A stretch of DNA of 64,000 nt from Streptomyces sp. NBC_00443 (GTDB lineage Bacteria > Actinomycetota > Actinomycetes > Streptomycetales > Streptomycetaceae): NCBI RefSeq assembly GCF_036014175.1, contig NZ_CP107917.1, positions 6,882,001-6,946,000 on the forward strand, given 5' to 3'. Within the stretch, counting starts at the first letter, position 1. The number at the start of each line of letters is the position of its first letter. Shown piece by piece: positions 16,147-24,368 of the stretch. Below the pieces are notes generated by a model. The model was not told where the DNA came from, did not search any database, and worked only from the letters and a program-made list of their open reading frames with translations. The translations under genes and the position numbers were made by a program.

Positions 16147-16635
16147 TCAGTGGTGGTACCGGTGCACCACCGCATGTCCCTTGCCGCGGCCGATCATCCA
16201 TTTGTTGACCGGGGTCGTCAGGACGAAGGCGACGGTCAGCGCGATCGCCAGCACCCACCAGAACAGAGGGTCGGAGAGCTCGGCGTCCATGGCGCCCGGC
16301 CACAGCACGATCACGCCGTTGTCGACCAGCTCCATCACTGCGATCGACAGGGTGTCCGCGGCCAGCGCCACCTTGAGCGCGGCACTCAGGTCGACGCCCG
16401 CCTTCAGTACCCCGCGCAGGGTGAGCGCGTAGCCGAAGAAGAAGGCCAGGGTGATCGCCAGCACCAGGGTCGGCACGTTGGCCCAGCCGAGCGCGGTGCC
16501 GATCACCATGCCCAGCACCTCGCCGATGGCGCAGCCGGTGAGGCAGTGCAGGGTGGCCCGGACGGCCATCGCCCAGCCGCTGGTCGCGGCCACCTCGGGG
16601 TGGTGCGCGTGTGAGGCGTGCGCTTCGTGCTGCAT
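16147..16635 (-). CDS. DUF4396 membrane protein with His-rich N-terminus
   Basis: A 162-residue membrane protein of the DUF4396 family, probably with four segments (near MAVRATLHCLTGCAIG, TLVLAITLAFFFGYAL, VALAADTLSIAVMELV and WWVLAIALTVAFVLTT). The start reads MQHEAHASHAHH, a His cluster suited to metal binding, and the tail ends VVHRYHH. Members often neighbour copper/heavy-metal genes. ATG 16635 is preferred; in-frame ATGs at 16683 and 16704 overlap a perfect ATACCCC/GGGGTAT operator. Role inferred: metal handling or transport. Confidence 0.75.
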   Translation of the reverse strand: MQHEAHASHAHHPEVAATSGWAMAVRATLHCLTGCAIGEVLGMVIGTALGWANVPTLVLAITLAFFFGYALTLRGVLKAGVDLSAALKVALAADTLSIAVMELVDNGVIVLWPGAMDAELSDPLFWWVLAIALTVAFVLTTPVNKWMIGRGKGHAVVHRYHH

Positions 16636-16683
16636 GAGTGCCCCCAATGCCAGGTCACGGTTCCTGCGCCGAGCAAGAACCAT

Positions 16684-16700
16684 ATACCCCCTAGGGGTAT
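16684..16700 (-). promoter_or_regulatory. CsoR-like GC-tract operator
   Basis: Perfect 7-bp inverted repeat ATACCCC (16684-16690), spacer CTA, GGGGTAT (16694-16700), 49 nt upstream of the DUF4396 start. The TACCCC/GGGGTA form is typical of copper- and metal-sensing CsoR/RcnR-type sites in actinomycetes. Confidence 0.6.
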
Positions 16701-16728
16701 TCATAACCCCCTGAGTGACCTGTCGAGG

Positions 16729-17631
16729 TCACGCGTCCCGGAGCTTCTTCAGCCGTTCCACGTCCGCCGCGTGCCCTTCCTTCCCGCCCGGTGTCTCGAT
16801 GATCAGCGGTACGCCCTCGGTGGCGGGGTGCGTCATCAGCGCCCGGAACGGGTCCTCGCCGATGTGACCTGCGCCGATGTTCTCGTGCCGGTCCTTGTGG
16901 GCGCCGACGACGTCCTTGGAGTCGTTGGCGTGGATCAGCTTCAGGCGGCCCTCGCCGACGGTGTCCACCAGCAGGTCGAGTGTCTGGTGCATGCCGGACG
17001 GGCCGGTCAGGTCATGGCCGGCGGCGAAGATGTGGCAGGTGTCCAGGCACACGCCCAGCTTCGGATGGGCGTCCAGCGCCTCGAAGTACGGCCCGAAGTC
17101 CCAGGTCCGCGAACAGAGCGAGGAGCCCTGCCCGGCGGTGGACTCCAGCAGCAGGAACGGGTCGTCGTCGTGGGGCAGCTCGTCCAGGAGCGGCAGCAGG
17201 TGCTCGCGTACCTGCTTGAGCGCCACGGTCCGCTCCCGACCGCCGGTCGCGCTGCCCGTGTGCACGACCACGCCCAGCGCCCCGATCTCCCGCCCGCGCC
17301 GCAGGGAATGCCGCAGTGACTCCACCGACTTCTCGACCGTGGCCTCGGTGTGCGAGCCGAAGTTGATCAGATACGGCGCGTGCACATACGCCGGGATCGA
17401 CTCGGCCTCGCACACCGCGCGGAACTCCTCGTCCTGCCGCGGATTCCCGGCCGGCGTGGCCCAGCCGCGCGGGTTGGCGACGAAGACCTGGACCGTCTCG
17501 GCCCTGAGGTCGTGGGCGTAGGTGAGCCCGACCGAACGGAGGCCCCCGGCCACGGGGACGTGGCCGCCGACGGGGTTGCGGGACGGGGCGGCGGGGGCGG
17601 GTTCCGGGGCGGCGGACTGCTGGATCTTCAC
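16729..17631 (-). CDS. nfo: Endonuclease IV (AP endonuclease family 2)
   Basis: A 300-residue TIM-barrel protein of the endonuclease IV/xylose isomerase-like family, which would cut DNA 5' to abasic sites using zinc ions. Metal-binding motifs are visible in order: YVHAPYLINFGS, VVHTGSATGG, LLLESTAGQGSSL (Glu), VCLDTCHIFAAGHD (Asp/His), LIHANDSKD, HENIGAGHIG and LIIETPGG. The first 25 residues are Pro/Ala-rich. The ATG at 17631 is preceded by little Shine-Dalgarno (CACCCTGAACGGGTGAAG). It stands alone, downstream of the PASTA kinase in the same direction. Confidence 0.9.
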   Translation of the reverse strand: MKIQQSAAPEPAPAAPSRNPVGGHVPVAGGLRSVGLTYAHDLRAETVQVFVANPRGWATPAGNPRQDEEFRAVCEAESIPAYVHAPYLINFGSHTEATVEKSVESLRHSLRRGREIGALGVVVHTGSATGGRERTVALKQVREHLLPLLDELPHDDDPFLLLESTAGQGSSLCSRTWDFGPYFEALDAHPKLGVCLDTCHIFAAGHDLTGPSGMHQTLDLLVDTVGEGRLKLIHANDSKDVVGAHKDRHENIGAGHIGEDPFRALMTHPATEGVPLIIETPGGKEGHAADVERLKKLRDA

Positions 17632-17705
17632 CCGTTCAGGGTGTCATGCGCCCGGAGGGGTCCCGTGCGGGGACCCCGCCACTGACCGCCCGCTGGAGCG
17701 CCCCG

Positions 17706-19649
17706 TCACCGGATGGTGATCGTGATCGTCGACCCCTTCGGTGCCGTCTCCCCGCCTTCCACGGACTGCTTCTTGACCGTGTCGCCGAACAGGCCGAGCA
17801 GGCCGCGGTCCTCGTCGACCTGGAAGCCGGCGGACTCCAGCGCGGTCGTGGCGTCGTCGACGCTGTCGCCGACCACGTCCGGGACCTCGATCATCTCGGG
17901 GCCCTTGGACAGCGTCAGCGTCACCGTGTCGCCCTCGGCGGCCTGCTTGCCCTCCACCGGCGATTGCTGGGCGACCTGGCCCGCGTCGAACTCGGAGTTG
18001 ACCCGCGCGGCGGCGACCTTCACCTTCAGACCGGCCTCCGCCAGATCGGCCTTCGCGTCGGCGAGGCTCCCGCCGGTGACGTCCGGGATGTCGACCGGGG
18101 CGCCCTTGCTGACGGTGAGCGCGACCGCTGAGCCGGAGCGGACCTTGGTGCCGTTGCCGGGCTCCGAGGAGATCACGAAGCCCCTGGGGACGTCGTCGTT
18201 GAACTCCCGGATCATCCTGCCCGGTTCGAGGCCGCCGTCCTTGAGCACGGTCCGTGCCTTGTCCAGCTTGTAGCCCTGGAGGTCGGGCACGTTCACCGTC
18301 TGCGGTCCCAGTGACATGACCAGGTTCACGGAGTCGTTGTGCCGGATGCGGGCGCCCGTGTCCGGGTCCGTGCTGATGACGGTGCCGCGCTTGACGGTGT
18401 CGCTGAACGCGCGCTCGACCTTGCCGGCCTCGAGCCCGGAGTCCTTCAGCCGGTCCCGGGCCTGCGCCTCGGTCTTGGACAGCAGCGGCGGGACCTTGGT
18501 GAACTGGCCGGAGTTGATGTACCAGATGCCGGCACCGAGGCCGAGGGCCAGCAGTACGGCGGCGACGATGACGAGCGGCCCGCGCGGAGCGCGCGACGTC
18601 CGTGACCGGCGCCGGGGCGGCAGGGGTGGCGGCGACTCCAGCCGGCTGGTCCGGTTGAAGACGGCCTCGCGCTCCGGCTCGTCCTCGTTCACGGGCAGCG
18701 GACGCTGGATGTGCAGCGCGCGCGGGATCACGCTCGTACGGTCGTCGGCGTTGCTGTGCGCCGCCGTGAGCGCCTGCGGCGGCACCGCGTCCAGCTGCTC
18801 CGCGCTCAGCGCGGCGCGCGTGTCCCGGGCCCGTGCGAGCAGCGCCACGGCGTCGTACGGGCGGATGTCCGGGGTGCGCGCGGTGGCCGACGCGACCAGC
18901 TCGTCGAGCTCGTACGCCAGGCCCGGCACGACCGCCGAGGGCGGCGGGACGTCCTCGTGCAGGTGCTTGTAGAGCACCACGGCGGGGGAGTCCCCGTCGT
19001 GCGGCTTGTCGCCGGTGAGCATTTCGTAGAGCACGACACCGCACGCGTACACGTCGACGCGGGCGTCGGCGGCGCCGGGCTGCTCTATCTGCTCGGGGGC
19101 GAGATAGGAGACGGTGCCGAGCACGGCGCCCGTGGTGCTGGTCACGGTGTCGACGGATCGTACGAGCCCGAAGTCGGCGACCTTGACCCGGCCGTCGTCC
19201 CCTATGAGCACGTTCTCCGGCTTCATGTCCCGGTGCACGAACCCGGCGCGGTGCGCGGCGCCGAGCGCGGCGAGCACCGGTTCCAGGATGTCGAGGGCGG
19301 CCCGGGGCTGGAGCGCCCCGCGCTCGCGCAGTACGTCGCGCAGGGTGCAGCCCGCGACGTACTCCATGGCGAGATAGACGTACGACCCGTCGGTGCCCTG
19401 GTCGAAGACCTGCACCACGTTCGGGTGGGCCAACCGGGCGACGGACTTCGCCTCCCGGATGAACCGGTCGACGAACACCCCGTCGACCGCCAGGGCGGGA
19501 TGCATCACCTTGAGCGCGAGCACGCGGTCGAGGCGGGTGTCCACGGCCCGGTAGACCGTGGCCATCCCGCCGACCGCGATCCTCGCGTCCACGCGATACC
19601 GGCCGTCGAGCACCTGCCCGACCAGAGGGTCTTGAAGGGTCGTATCCAC
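17706..19649 (-). CDS. PASTA-domain Ser/Thr protein kinase
   Basis: A 647-residue PknB-type eukaryotic-like kinase. The kinase domain (~18-275) has the Gly loop AVGGMATVY, Lys47 in ALKVMHP, the catalytic loop HRDMKPENV (139-147), DFG at 159-161 and a Thr/Ser-rich activation loop DTVTSTTG. A basic linker precedes one membrane helix (~358-377, LVIVAAVLLALGLGAGIWY). Four extracellular PASTA repeats follow (starting near 384, 449, 516 and 584; VPDLQGYKLDKA, IPDVTGGSLADA, VPDVVGDSVDDA), which bind muropeptides or lipid II in the family. GTG 19649 (VDTTLQDPLVGQ) is the family start but has a weak ribosome site. The substrate may include the nearby Rv2175c-like protein. Confidence 0.95.
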   Translation of the reverse strand: MDTTLQDPLVGQVLDGRYRVDARIAVGGMATVYRAVDTRLDRVLALKVMHPALAVDGVFVDRFIREAKSVARLAHPNVVQVFDQGTDGSYVYLAMEYVAGCTLRDVLRERGALQPRAALDILEPVLAALGAAHRAGFVHRDMKPENVLIGDDGRVKVADFGLVRSVDTVTSTTGAVLGTVSYLAPEQIEQPGAADARVDVYACGVVLYEMLTGDKPHDGDSPAVVLYKHLHEDVPPPSAVVPGLAYELDELVASATARTPDIRPYDAVALLARARDTRAALSAEQLDAVPPQALTAAHSNADDRTSVIPRALHIQRPLPVNEDEPEREAVFNRTSRLESPPPLPPRRRSRTSRAPRGPLVIVAAVLLALGLGAGIWYINSGQFTKVPPLLSKTEAQARDRLKDSGLEAGKVERAFSDTVKRGTVISTDPDTGARIRHNDSVNLVMSLGPQTVNVPDLQGYKLDKARTVLKDGGLEPGRMIREFNDDVPRGFVISSEPGNGTKVRSGSAVALTVSKGAPVDIPDVTGGSLADAKADLAEAGLKVKVAAARVNSEFDAGQVAQQSPVEGKQAAEGDTVTLTLSKGPEMIEVPDVVGDSVDDATTALESAGFQVDEDRGLLGLFGDTVKKQSVEGGETAPKGSTITITIR

Positions 19650-19780
19650 GCAGGTGAGTGTACGAGCCGACACTGACACGCCTCCCGGTTCGGCCGGGAT
19701 CGGGGCGGGACTGAAGCCGTCCTGTGACGGACGCCTCACTGGCCGAAGACTTTCCATCGAACGTGCGTTCAGAACTGCTC

Positions 19781-20575
19781 TCAGAACGCCGGCCGCTCCG
19801 GGTCCAGCCTCGCCACGCCCTCGACCGGCGACGACGCCTGAGCGAAGTGCCGCATCGGAATCCTCCCCGCCCGGTACGCCAGCCTCCCGGCCTCCACCGC
19901 ATGCCGCATCGCGTCGGCCATCAGCACCGGTTCCTGGGCCCGCGTCACCGCTGAGGCGAGCATCACACCCGCGCACCCCAGCTCCATCGCCAGCGCCGCG
20001 TCCGACGCCGTACCGGCTCCCGCGTCCAGAATCACCGGCACGCGCGCGTGCTCCGTGATCAGCTGGAAGTTGTGCGGATTGCGGATGCCCAGCCCCGAAC
20101 CGATCGGCGACCCCAGCGGCATGATCGCCGCGCAGCCGACGTCCTCCAGCTTCCGCGCCAGCACGGGGTCGTCATTGGTGTACGGCAGCACGGTGAACCC
20201 GTCGTCCACCAGCGTCTCGGCCGCGTCCAGGAGCTCGATCGGGTCCGGCAGCAGCGTCCGTTCGTCGGCGATGACTTCCAGCTTGATCAGGTCCGTACCG
20301 AGCGCCTCGCGCGCGAGGCGGGCCGTCAGCACGGCCTCTCCCGCCGTGAAGCACCCCGCCGTGTTCGGCAGCACCCGGATCCCGAGCTTCTCCAGCACCG
20401 ACAGCACCGAGCCGTGCACCGACGCGTTCACCCGCCGCATCGCGACCGTCGTCAGCTCGGTCCCGGACGCCACCAGCGCCCGCTCCAGCACGTCCAGGCT
20501 GGGCGCCCCGCCCGTGCCCATGATCAGACGGGACGTGAAGGACGTACCCCCGATGACAAAGGGATCGTCGGCCAT
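19781..20575 (-). CDS. thiG: Thiazole synthase
   Basis: ThiG (264 aa) makes the thiazole phosphate of thiamine from deoxyxylulose 5-phosphate, dehydroglycine and ThiS thiocarboxylate. Marks include IGGTSFTSRLIMGTGG at the N-terminus, NTAGCFTAGEAV, the Schiff-base Lys in DLIKLEVIADE, LPYTNDDPVLARKLEDVG, PLGSPIGSGLG and VILDAGAGTASDAA. AAGGAGG is 8 nt before the ATG. The gene is last in thiOSG, three bases after thiS, under the TPP riboswitch. Confidence 0.97.
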   Translation of the reverse strand: MADDPFVIGGTSFTSRLIMGTGGAPSLDVLERALVASGTELTTVAMRRVNASVHGSVLSVLEKLGIRVLPNTAGCFTAGEAVLTARLAREALGTDLIKLEVIADERTLLPDPIELLDAAETLVDDGFTVLPYTNDDPVLARKLEDVGCAAIMPLGSPIGSGLGIRNPHNFQLITEHARVPVILDAGAGTASDAALAMELGCAGVMLASAVTRAQEPVLMADAMRHAVEAGRLAYRAGRIPMRHFAQASSPVEGVARLDPERPAF

Positions 20576-20578
20576 GGT

Positions 20579-20791
20579 TCAGCCTCCTTGGACGGCGGTC
20601 AGGACCTCGACGCGGTCCCCCTCGGAGAGGGACGTCGACGGCCACTGCGTGCGCGGGACGACGGTTTCGTTGAGGGCGGCCGCCACTCCGGAGGGCGCCG
20701 CGGTGAGGGACTTGACGAGCGTGTCGAGAGCCGTGCCTGGCGCGATCTGCCGACGCTCGCCGTTGACCGAGATGGTGACCGGCATGCTCAT
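20579..20791 (-). CDS. thiS: Sulfur carrier protein ThiS
   Basis: A 70-residue ubiquitin-fold sulfur carrier with the required C-terminal Gly-Gly (LTAVQGG), which is thiocarboxylated to supply sulfur to ThiG. The start overlaps the thiO stop (ATGA at 20788-20791); a second ATG two codons later is possible. VSVNGERR-like N-strand (ISVNGERRQIAPGTALDTL) is typical. Confidence 0.95.
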   Translation of the reverse strand: MSMPVTISVNGERRQIAPGTALDTLVKSLTAAPSGVAAALNETVVPRTQWPSTSLSEGDRVEVLTAVQGG

Positions 20792-21954
20792 GCGGGCTGC
20801 TCCGTGAGTGCGGCGGCGCCGAAGCGCCTGGGGGTGAAGGCGCGGGCCTCGTCCGGGAGCTCACCGGTGGTCAGGACGTGCGCCATCGCGTCGCCGGTGA
20901 CCGGCGTGAGCAGCACGCCGTTGCGGTGGTGCCCGGTGGCCAGCGACAGCCCCTCCAGCTCGGTCGGGCCGAGCAGCGGAGCGTTGTCGGGGGACCCGGG
21001 GCGCAGGCCGGCCCGCGTCTCGGTGAGCGGCAGTTCGGTGATGCCCGGCACCAGCTCGTGCGCGTCGCGCAGCAGCTCGTACACGCCACCCGCGGTCACC
21101 GTGGTGTCCCAGCCCAGCTCCTCGCTGGTCGCTCCGACGACCAGCTCCCCGCTCTCGCGCGGCACCAGATACACCTGGCTGCCCCGCACCACGGCCCGCA
21201 CGGTCCGGCTCAGGAACGGCGCGTACCGCTGCGGCACGGTCAGCCGCAGCACCTGCCCCTTCACGGGGCGTACGGGCGGCAGTACGTCGTCCGGGACCCC
21301 GGGCAGTCGCCCGCTGAGGCTGCCGGCCGCGAGGACGACCTGGTCCGCGCGCAGCTCGGTGCCGTCCGCCGTGGTGACTCCGGCGGCCCGGTCCCGGACG
21401 ACGTCGAAGCGCTCGGCCCAGGCCCGGTGGAAAACCACCCCGGCCCGCTCGCACGCGGCCACCAGCGCCCCGGATAGCCGCCGCGGGTCGATCTGGTGGT
21501 CACCGTCCACCCGCAGCCCGCCGCGCACGCCCGGCGCGAGCATCGGCTCCAGGCGCCGGCACTCCCGCCCGGACAGCCACTCGGAGTCCAGGCCGGACTG
21601 GCGTTGCAGAGCGTGCAGGTCGCGCAGATGGGCACGGTCGTCCGCGTCCAGCGCGACGGCGAGCGTGCCGCACCGGCGGTAGCCGAGGTCGTGGCCGGTC
21701 AGGTCGGTCAGCTCGGCCGCGAAGTCCGGGTAACGGCGGGCCGAGGCGAGGTTCAGGCCGAGCAGGGTCTGCTCGCCGTAGTGCAGTTCCGTGACGGCGG
21801 CCAGCATCCCGGCCGCCACCTGGGCGGCGCCGCCACCCGGCTCGGGGTCCACGACTGCCGTCGTGAACCCGCGTTGCGCGGCCCGCCACGCCGTGACCAG
21901 GCCGATGATTCCGCCCCCGATGACAAGGACGTCTGACGTTCGCGTACGCGACAT
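20788..21954 (-). CDS. thiO: Glycine oxidase ThiO
   Basis: A 388-residue FAD-dependent oxidase of the DAO family giving the iminoglycine used by ThiG in aerobes. The dinucleotide-binding motif is VLVIGGGIIGLVTAWRAA near the N-terminus, with AGMLAAVTE, the FAD-linked strand VVLAAGSLSG and the C-terminal ATGHHRNGVLLTPVTGD. ThiO rather than ThiH fits an aerobic actinomycete. It is the first gene of thiOSG. GGGAGGGG lies about 11 nt before the ATG at the 3' edge of the TPP riboswitch. Confidence 0.95.
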   Translation of the reverse strand: MSRTRTSDVLVIGGGIIGLVTAWRAAQRGFTTAVVDPEPGGGAAQVAAGMLAAVTELHYGEQTLLGLNLASARRYPDFAAELTDLTGHDLGYRRCGTLAVALDADDRAHLRDLHALQRQSGLDSEWLSGRECRRLEPMLAPGVRGGLRVDGDHQIDPRRLSGALVAACERAGVVFHRAWAERFDVVRDRAAGVTTADGTELRADQVVLAAGSLSGRLPGVPDDVLPPVRPVKGQVLRLTVPQRYAPFLSRTVRAVVRGSQVYLVPRESGELVVGATSEELGWDTTVTAGGVYELLRDAHELVPGITELPLTETRAGLRPGSPDNAPLLGPTELEGLSLATGHHRNGVLLTPVTGDAMAHVLTTGELPDEARAFTPRRFGAAALTEQPA

Positions 21955-21968
21955 GGGCGTCCAGCCCC

Positions 21969-22056
21969 TCCCTTCGCCGGCATGACCCGGATCAGGTTCG
22001 TACGGTCGGAGGCCGCCAGCCTCCCTCTCAGCCCGGTGCGTCCGGGCTCCCGCGAG
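21969..22056 (-). promoter_or_regulatory. TPP riboswitch (THI element)
   Basis: Minus-strand RNA carries the conserved CTGAGAGG of the pyrimidine-sensing arm (22023-22030 region) and the pyrophosphate-arm signature CCTGATCCGGGTCATGCCGG followed by CGAAGGGA. The P1 region begins in CGGGAGCCCGG. The element ends 14 nt before thiO and its 3' strand adjoins the GGGAGGGG ribosome site, so translational control is likely. Confidence 0.95.
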
Positions 22057-22115
22057 TGCTCTACGTTGGCCACCCTAGCCCGCCGCCGTAAGTCTCAGTA
22101 AGGGAGCCCGTGCCG

Positions 22116-22490
22116 ATGGCCCGCTCGCTCGACGGTCTTGTCCTCGCCCCCGTCGCGGACCAAGCCCCAGGTCAGGTGGGTACGCGCACCCGGTTCGCGT
22201 ACCACGAGAAGGACGGCGAGATCTGGGCCGAGTACACGGGCGGCGACGTCGTGCGCGGGTACCTGGTGGGTACCAGGGACGGCAACCGGCTGGACTTCCG
22301 GTACGTACAGCTGAAGCGGGACGGCACGACGTCGTCCGGCCACTGTGTGTCGACGGTTGCCGAGCTCGTCGACGGCCGGGTGCGGCTGGAGGAGACCTGG
22401 GAGTGGGAGTCGCAGGCGGGCAGCGGGACCAGCGTGGTGGAGGAACTTCCGGTCGAGGTTGTGCAGCAGGTCACTCAGCACGCCCCCTGA
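22116..22490 (+). CDS. Small beta-rich protein of unknown function
   Basis: A 124-residue protein with alternating hydrophobic/polar strands (LVLAPVADQ, TRTRFAYHEKDGEIWAEYTG, VRGYLVGTRDGNRLDFRYVQL, VRLEETWEWES), suggesting a small beta-barrel. Homologues in Streptomyces are often labelled N-acetylglutamate synthase, but no GNAT motif is visible and I do not support that name. ATG 22116 is chosen over GTG 22110 because AGGGAGC at 22101-22107 is correctly spaced for it. Its stop codon falls within the next gene's palindrome. Confidence 0.7.
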   Translation: MARSLDGLVLAPVADQAPGQVGTRTRFAYHEKDGEIWAEYTGGDVVRGYLVGTRDGNRLDFRYVQLKRDGTTSSGHCVSTVAELVDGRVRLEETWEWESQAGSGTSVVEELPVEVVQQVTQHAP

Positions 22491-22506
22491 CTGACAAATA
22501 GTCAGT
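22490..22506. promoter_or_regulatory. Perfect 17-bp palindrome before the flavoprotein gene
   Basis: ACTGAC (22490-22495), AAATA, GTCAGT (22501-22506), 16 nt upstream of the GTG at 22523. The position suits a repressor site over a short-leader promoter. The half-site equals that of the TetR-like operator at 33567, though the spacing differs. Confidence 0.55.
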
Positions 22507-22522
22507 TGTCTATGGTGATCAG

Positions 22523-23752
22523 GTGAGCGAGCAGACGCAGCAACGGGGCACGTCAGCGGCACGCCGCGTGGTCGTCGCCGGTGCCGGCATGGCCGGCGTG
22601 CAGACGGCGGTCGCCCTGCGGGAACAGGGCTTCACCGGCACCGTCACACTGATCGGCGCCGAACCCCACCAGCCGTACGACCGGCCGCCCCTGTCCAAGG
22701 CCGTGCTGCTCGGCAAGGCCGAGGGCTCCGCCTTCGACGTCGACTTCGAGGCGCTCGGCGTCGAACTCCAGCTGGGGCGCGAGGTGCTGGGCGTACGCCC
22801 CGCCGAGCACACGCTGGACACCGAGGCCGGGCCCGTCCCGTACGACGTCCTCGTCCTCGCCACCGGTGCCGAACCGATCCGGCTGCCGGGCGCGGAGGGT
22901 GTGCCCGGAGTGCATCTGCTGCGCACCCTGGACGACGCCGAGCGGTTGCGGCCGGTACTGGCCCGGCAGCACGACATCGTGGTGGTCGGGGCGGGCTGGA
23001 TCGGCGCGGAGTTCGCCACGGCCGCGCGCGAGGCGGGCTGCGCGGTGACCGTCGTGGAGGCCGCCGAACGGCCGCTCCCGGGTGCGCTGCCCGCGGAGGT
23101 GGCCGCGCCGATGACCGCCTGGTACGAGGACAGCGGGACGGTGCTGCGCACGCACGCGCGCGTGGAGCGCGTCGAACCCGGCGAGGTGATCCTCGACGAC
23201 GGCTCGCGGGTGCCCGCCGGTGCGGTCGTGGTCGGCATCGGGGCGCGGCCCGCCACGGCCTGGCTGGCCGATTCGGGCATCGAGCTCGGCGTACAGGGAG
23301 ACGTCGTGGCCGACGAACGCCTGCGCACGTCCGTGCCGGACGTCTACGCGGTCGGCGACTGTGCCTCCTTCCCGTCGGGACGGTACGGCGAGCGCCTCCT
23401 GGTCCACCACTGGGACAACGCCCTCCAGGGCCCGCGCACGGTCGCCGCGAACATCCTCGGCGAGAGCTCCGCGATCTACGACCCCGTGCCGTACTTCTGG
23501 TCCGAACAGTTCGGCCGCTTCGTCCAGTACGCCGGCCATCACGCCGCCGCCGACACGCTCGTGTGGCGCGGCGACCCGTCGGGCCCCGCCTGGACCGTCT
23601 GCTGGCTGCGGGGTGAGCGACTCGTCGCCCTGCTGGCGGTGGGCCGACCGAGGGATCTGGCACAGGGCCGACGGCTGATCGACGCGGGCACGCCGGTCGA
23701 CGCGGAGCTGCTGAGGGACCCGGGGCGGCCGATGAAGGCGGCGGTGGCGTAG
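22523..23752 (+). CDS. FAD/NAD(P)-dependent ferredoxin reductase-like oxidoreductase
   Basis: A 409-residue flavoprotein of the rubredoxin/putidaredoxin reductase group. FAD-binding VVVAGAGMAGVQTAVALRE (~15-33), the active-site strand PYDRPPLSKAVL, NAD-binding VVVGAGWIGAEFATAARE (~153-170), and the second FAD motif VYAVGDCASFP near 275, then a C-terminal reductase domain. It probably passes electrons from NAD(P)H to a ferredoxin for a P450 or oxygenase; no partner is adjacent. The GTG at 22523 follows a palindrome, with ATCAGGTGAG giving only a weak ribosome site. Confidence 0.9.
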   Translation: MSEQTQQRGTSAARRVVVAGAGMAGVQTAVALREQGFTGTVTLIGAEPHQPYDRPPLSKAVLLGKAEGSAFDVDFEALGVELQLGREVLGVRPAEHTLDTEAGPVPYDVLVLATGAEPIRLPGAEGVPGVHLLRTLDDAERLRPVLARQHDIVVVGAGWIGAEFATAAREAGCAVTVVEAAERPLPGALPAEVAAPMTAWYEDSGTVLRTHARVERVEPGEVILDDGSRVPAGAVVVGIGARPATAWLADSGIELGVQGDVVADERLRTSVPDVYAVGDCASFPSGRYGERLLVHHWDNALQGPRTVAANILGESSAIYDPVPYFWSEQFGRFVQYAGHHAAADTLVWRGDPSGPAWTVCWLRGERLVALLAVGRPRDLAQGRRLIDAGTPVDAELLRDPGRPMKAAVA

Positions 23753-23829
23753 CACGTCACCCCAACAGGTCCTCCCAGGTGGACCGGCCTGACTTCCGAC
23801 TGTCAGTGGCAGATGGCAGGCTTGTTTCC

Positions 23830-24195
23830 GTGACCGAGATTGACGCAAGAACCGATGCTCTCGTCCCCGCCTGGCTCACCCTCCCCGACATCGCCGAAAT
23901 GCTCGGCGTCGAGGTGACCCGCGTCCGGCAGCTGGTCAAGGACGGCCAGCTCATCGCCGTACGCCGTGGTGAGAACCGCGCGCTGCACGTCCCCGCCGCC
24001 TTCATCGACGAGGACAAGGTCGTCAAGGGTCTGTCCGGGACCCTGACGCTCCTGCGGGACGACGGCTTCACGGACGAAGAGATGCTGGAGTGGCTCTTCA
24101 CCCCCGACGACAGCCTGCCCGGCACCCCCGCGCAAGCCCTCAGTGAGAATCGCGGCACGGAGGTGAAGCGCCGCGCCCAGGCGCTCGCCGTCTGA
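23830..24195 (+). CDS. Rv2175c-like DNA-binding protein
   Basis: A 121-residue protein matching the Rv2175c family: an N-terminal winged helix (~15-55; LTLPDIAEMLGVEVTRVRQL, VRRGENRALHVPAAF) and a helical C-terminal domain (FTDEEMLEWLFTPDDSLPGTP). In Mycobacterium tuberculosis Rv2175c is a DNA-binding substrate of the kinase PknL, phosphorylated on an N-terminal Thr; Thr2 and Thr8 are candidates here. GTG 23830 gives the family N-terminus (VTEIDARTD); no clear ribosome site exists, so it may be leaderless. The hairpin at 24251 probably ends it. Confidence 0.85.
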   Translation: MTEIDARTDALVPAWLTLPDIAEMLGVEVTRVRQLVKDGQLIAVRRGENRALHVPAAFIDEDKVVKGLSGTLTLLRDDGFTDEEMLEWLFTPDDSLPGTPAQALSENRGTEVKRRAQALAV

Positions 24196-24250
24196 GTCCG
24201 AACCCACCGATCCGAACACCGTCCGGCGCACGGGCTGGCCACCCTACGGG

Positions 24251-24274
24251 CCACGGCCACGGCTGCGGCCGTGG
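24251..24274 (+). terminator. Hairpin after the Rv2175c-like gene
   Basis: CCACGGCC (24251-24258) pairs with GGCCGTGG (24267-24274) round an 8-nt loop, 55 nt past the stop. No U-tract, as is common in Streptomyces. Confidence 0.55.
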
Positions 24275-24341
24275 CTGGTTGCGGCCCGAGGCCGGGAGTG
24301 GGACGCGCGTGGCGCACGGTGGGGAGTGCGTGCAATGGCGT

Positions 24342-24368
24342 GGAGCGGCGGGAAGAACCCGCCGCTCC
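24342..24368. terminator. 11-bp perfect hairpin in the pre-thiE gap
   Basis: GGAGCGGCGGG (24342-24352), loop AAGAA, CCCGCCGCTCC (24358-24368). It lacks a U-tract and could be a second terminator or a structured RNA. Confidence 0.5.

Noticed and set aside
22116..22490. Naming this gene N-acetylglutamate synthase
   Set aside because: No GNAT acetyl-CoA motif and only 124 residues; the label seems to be a transferred annotation.
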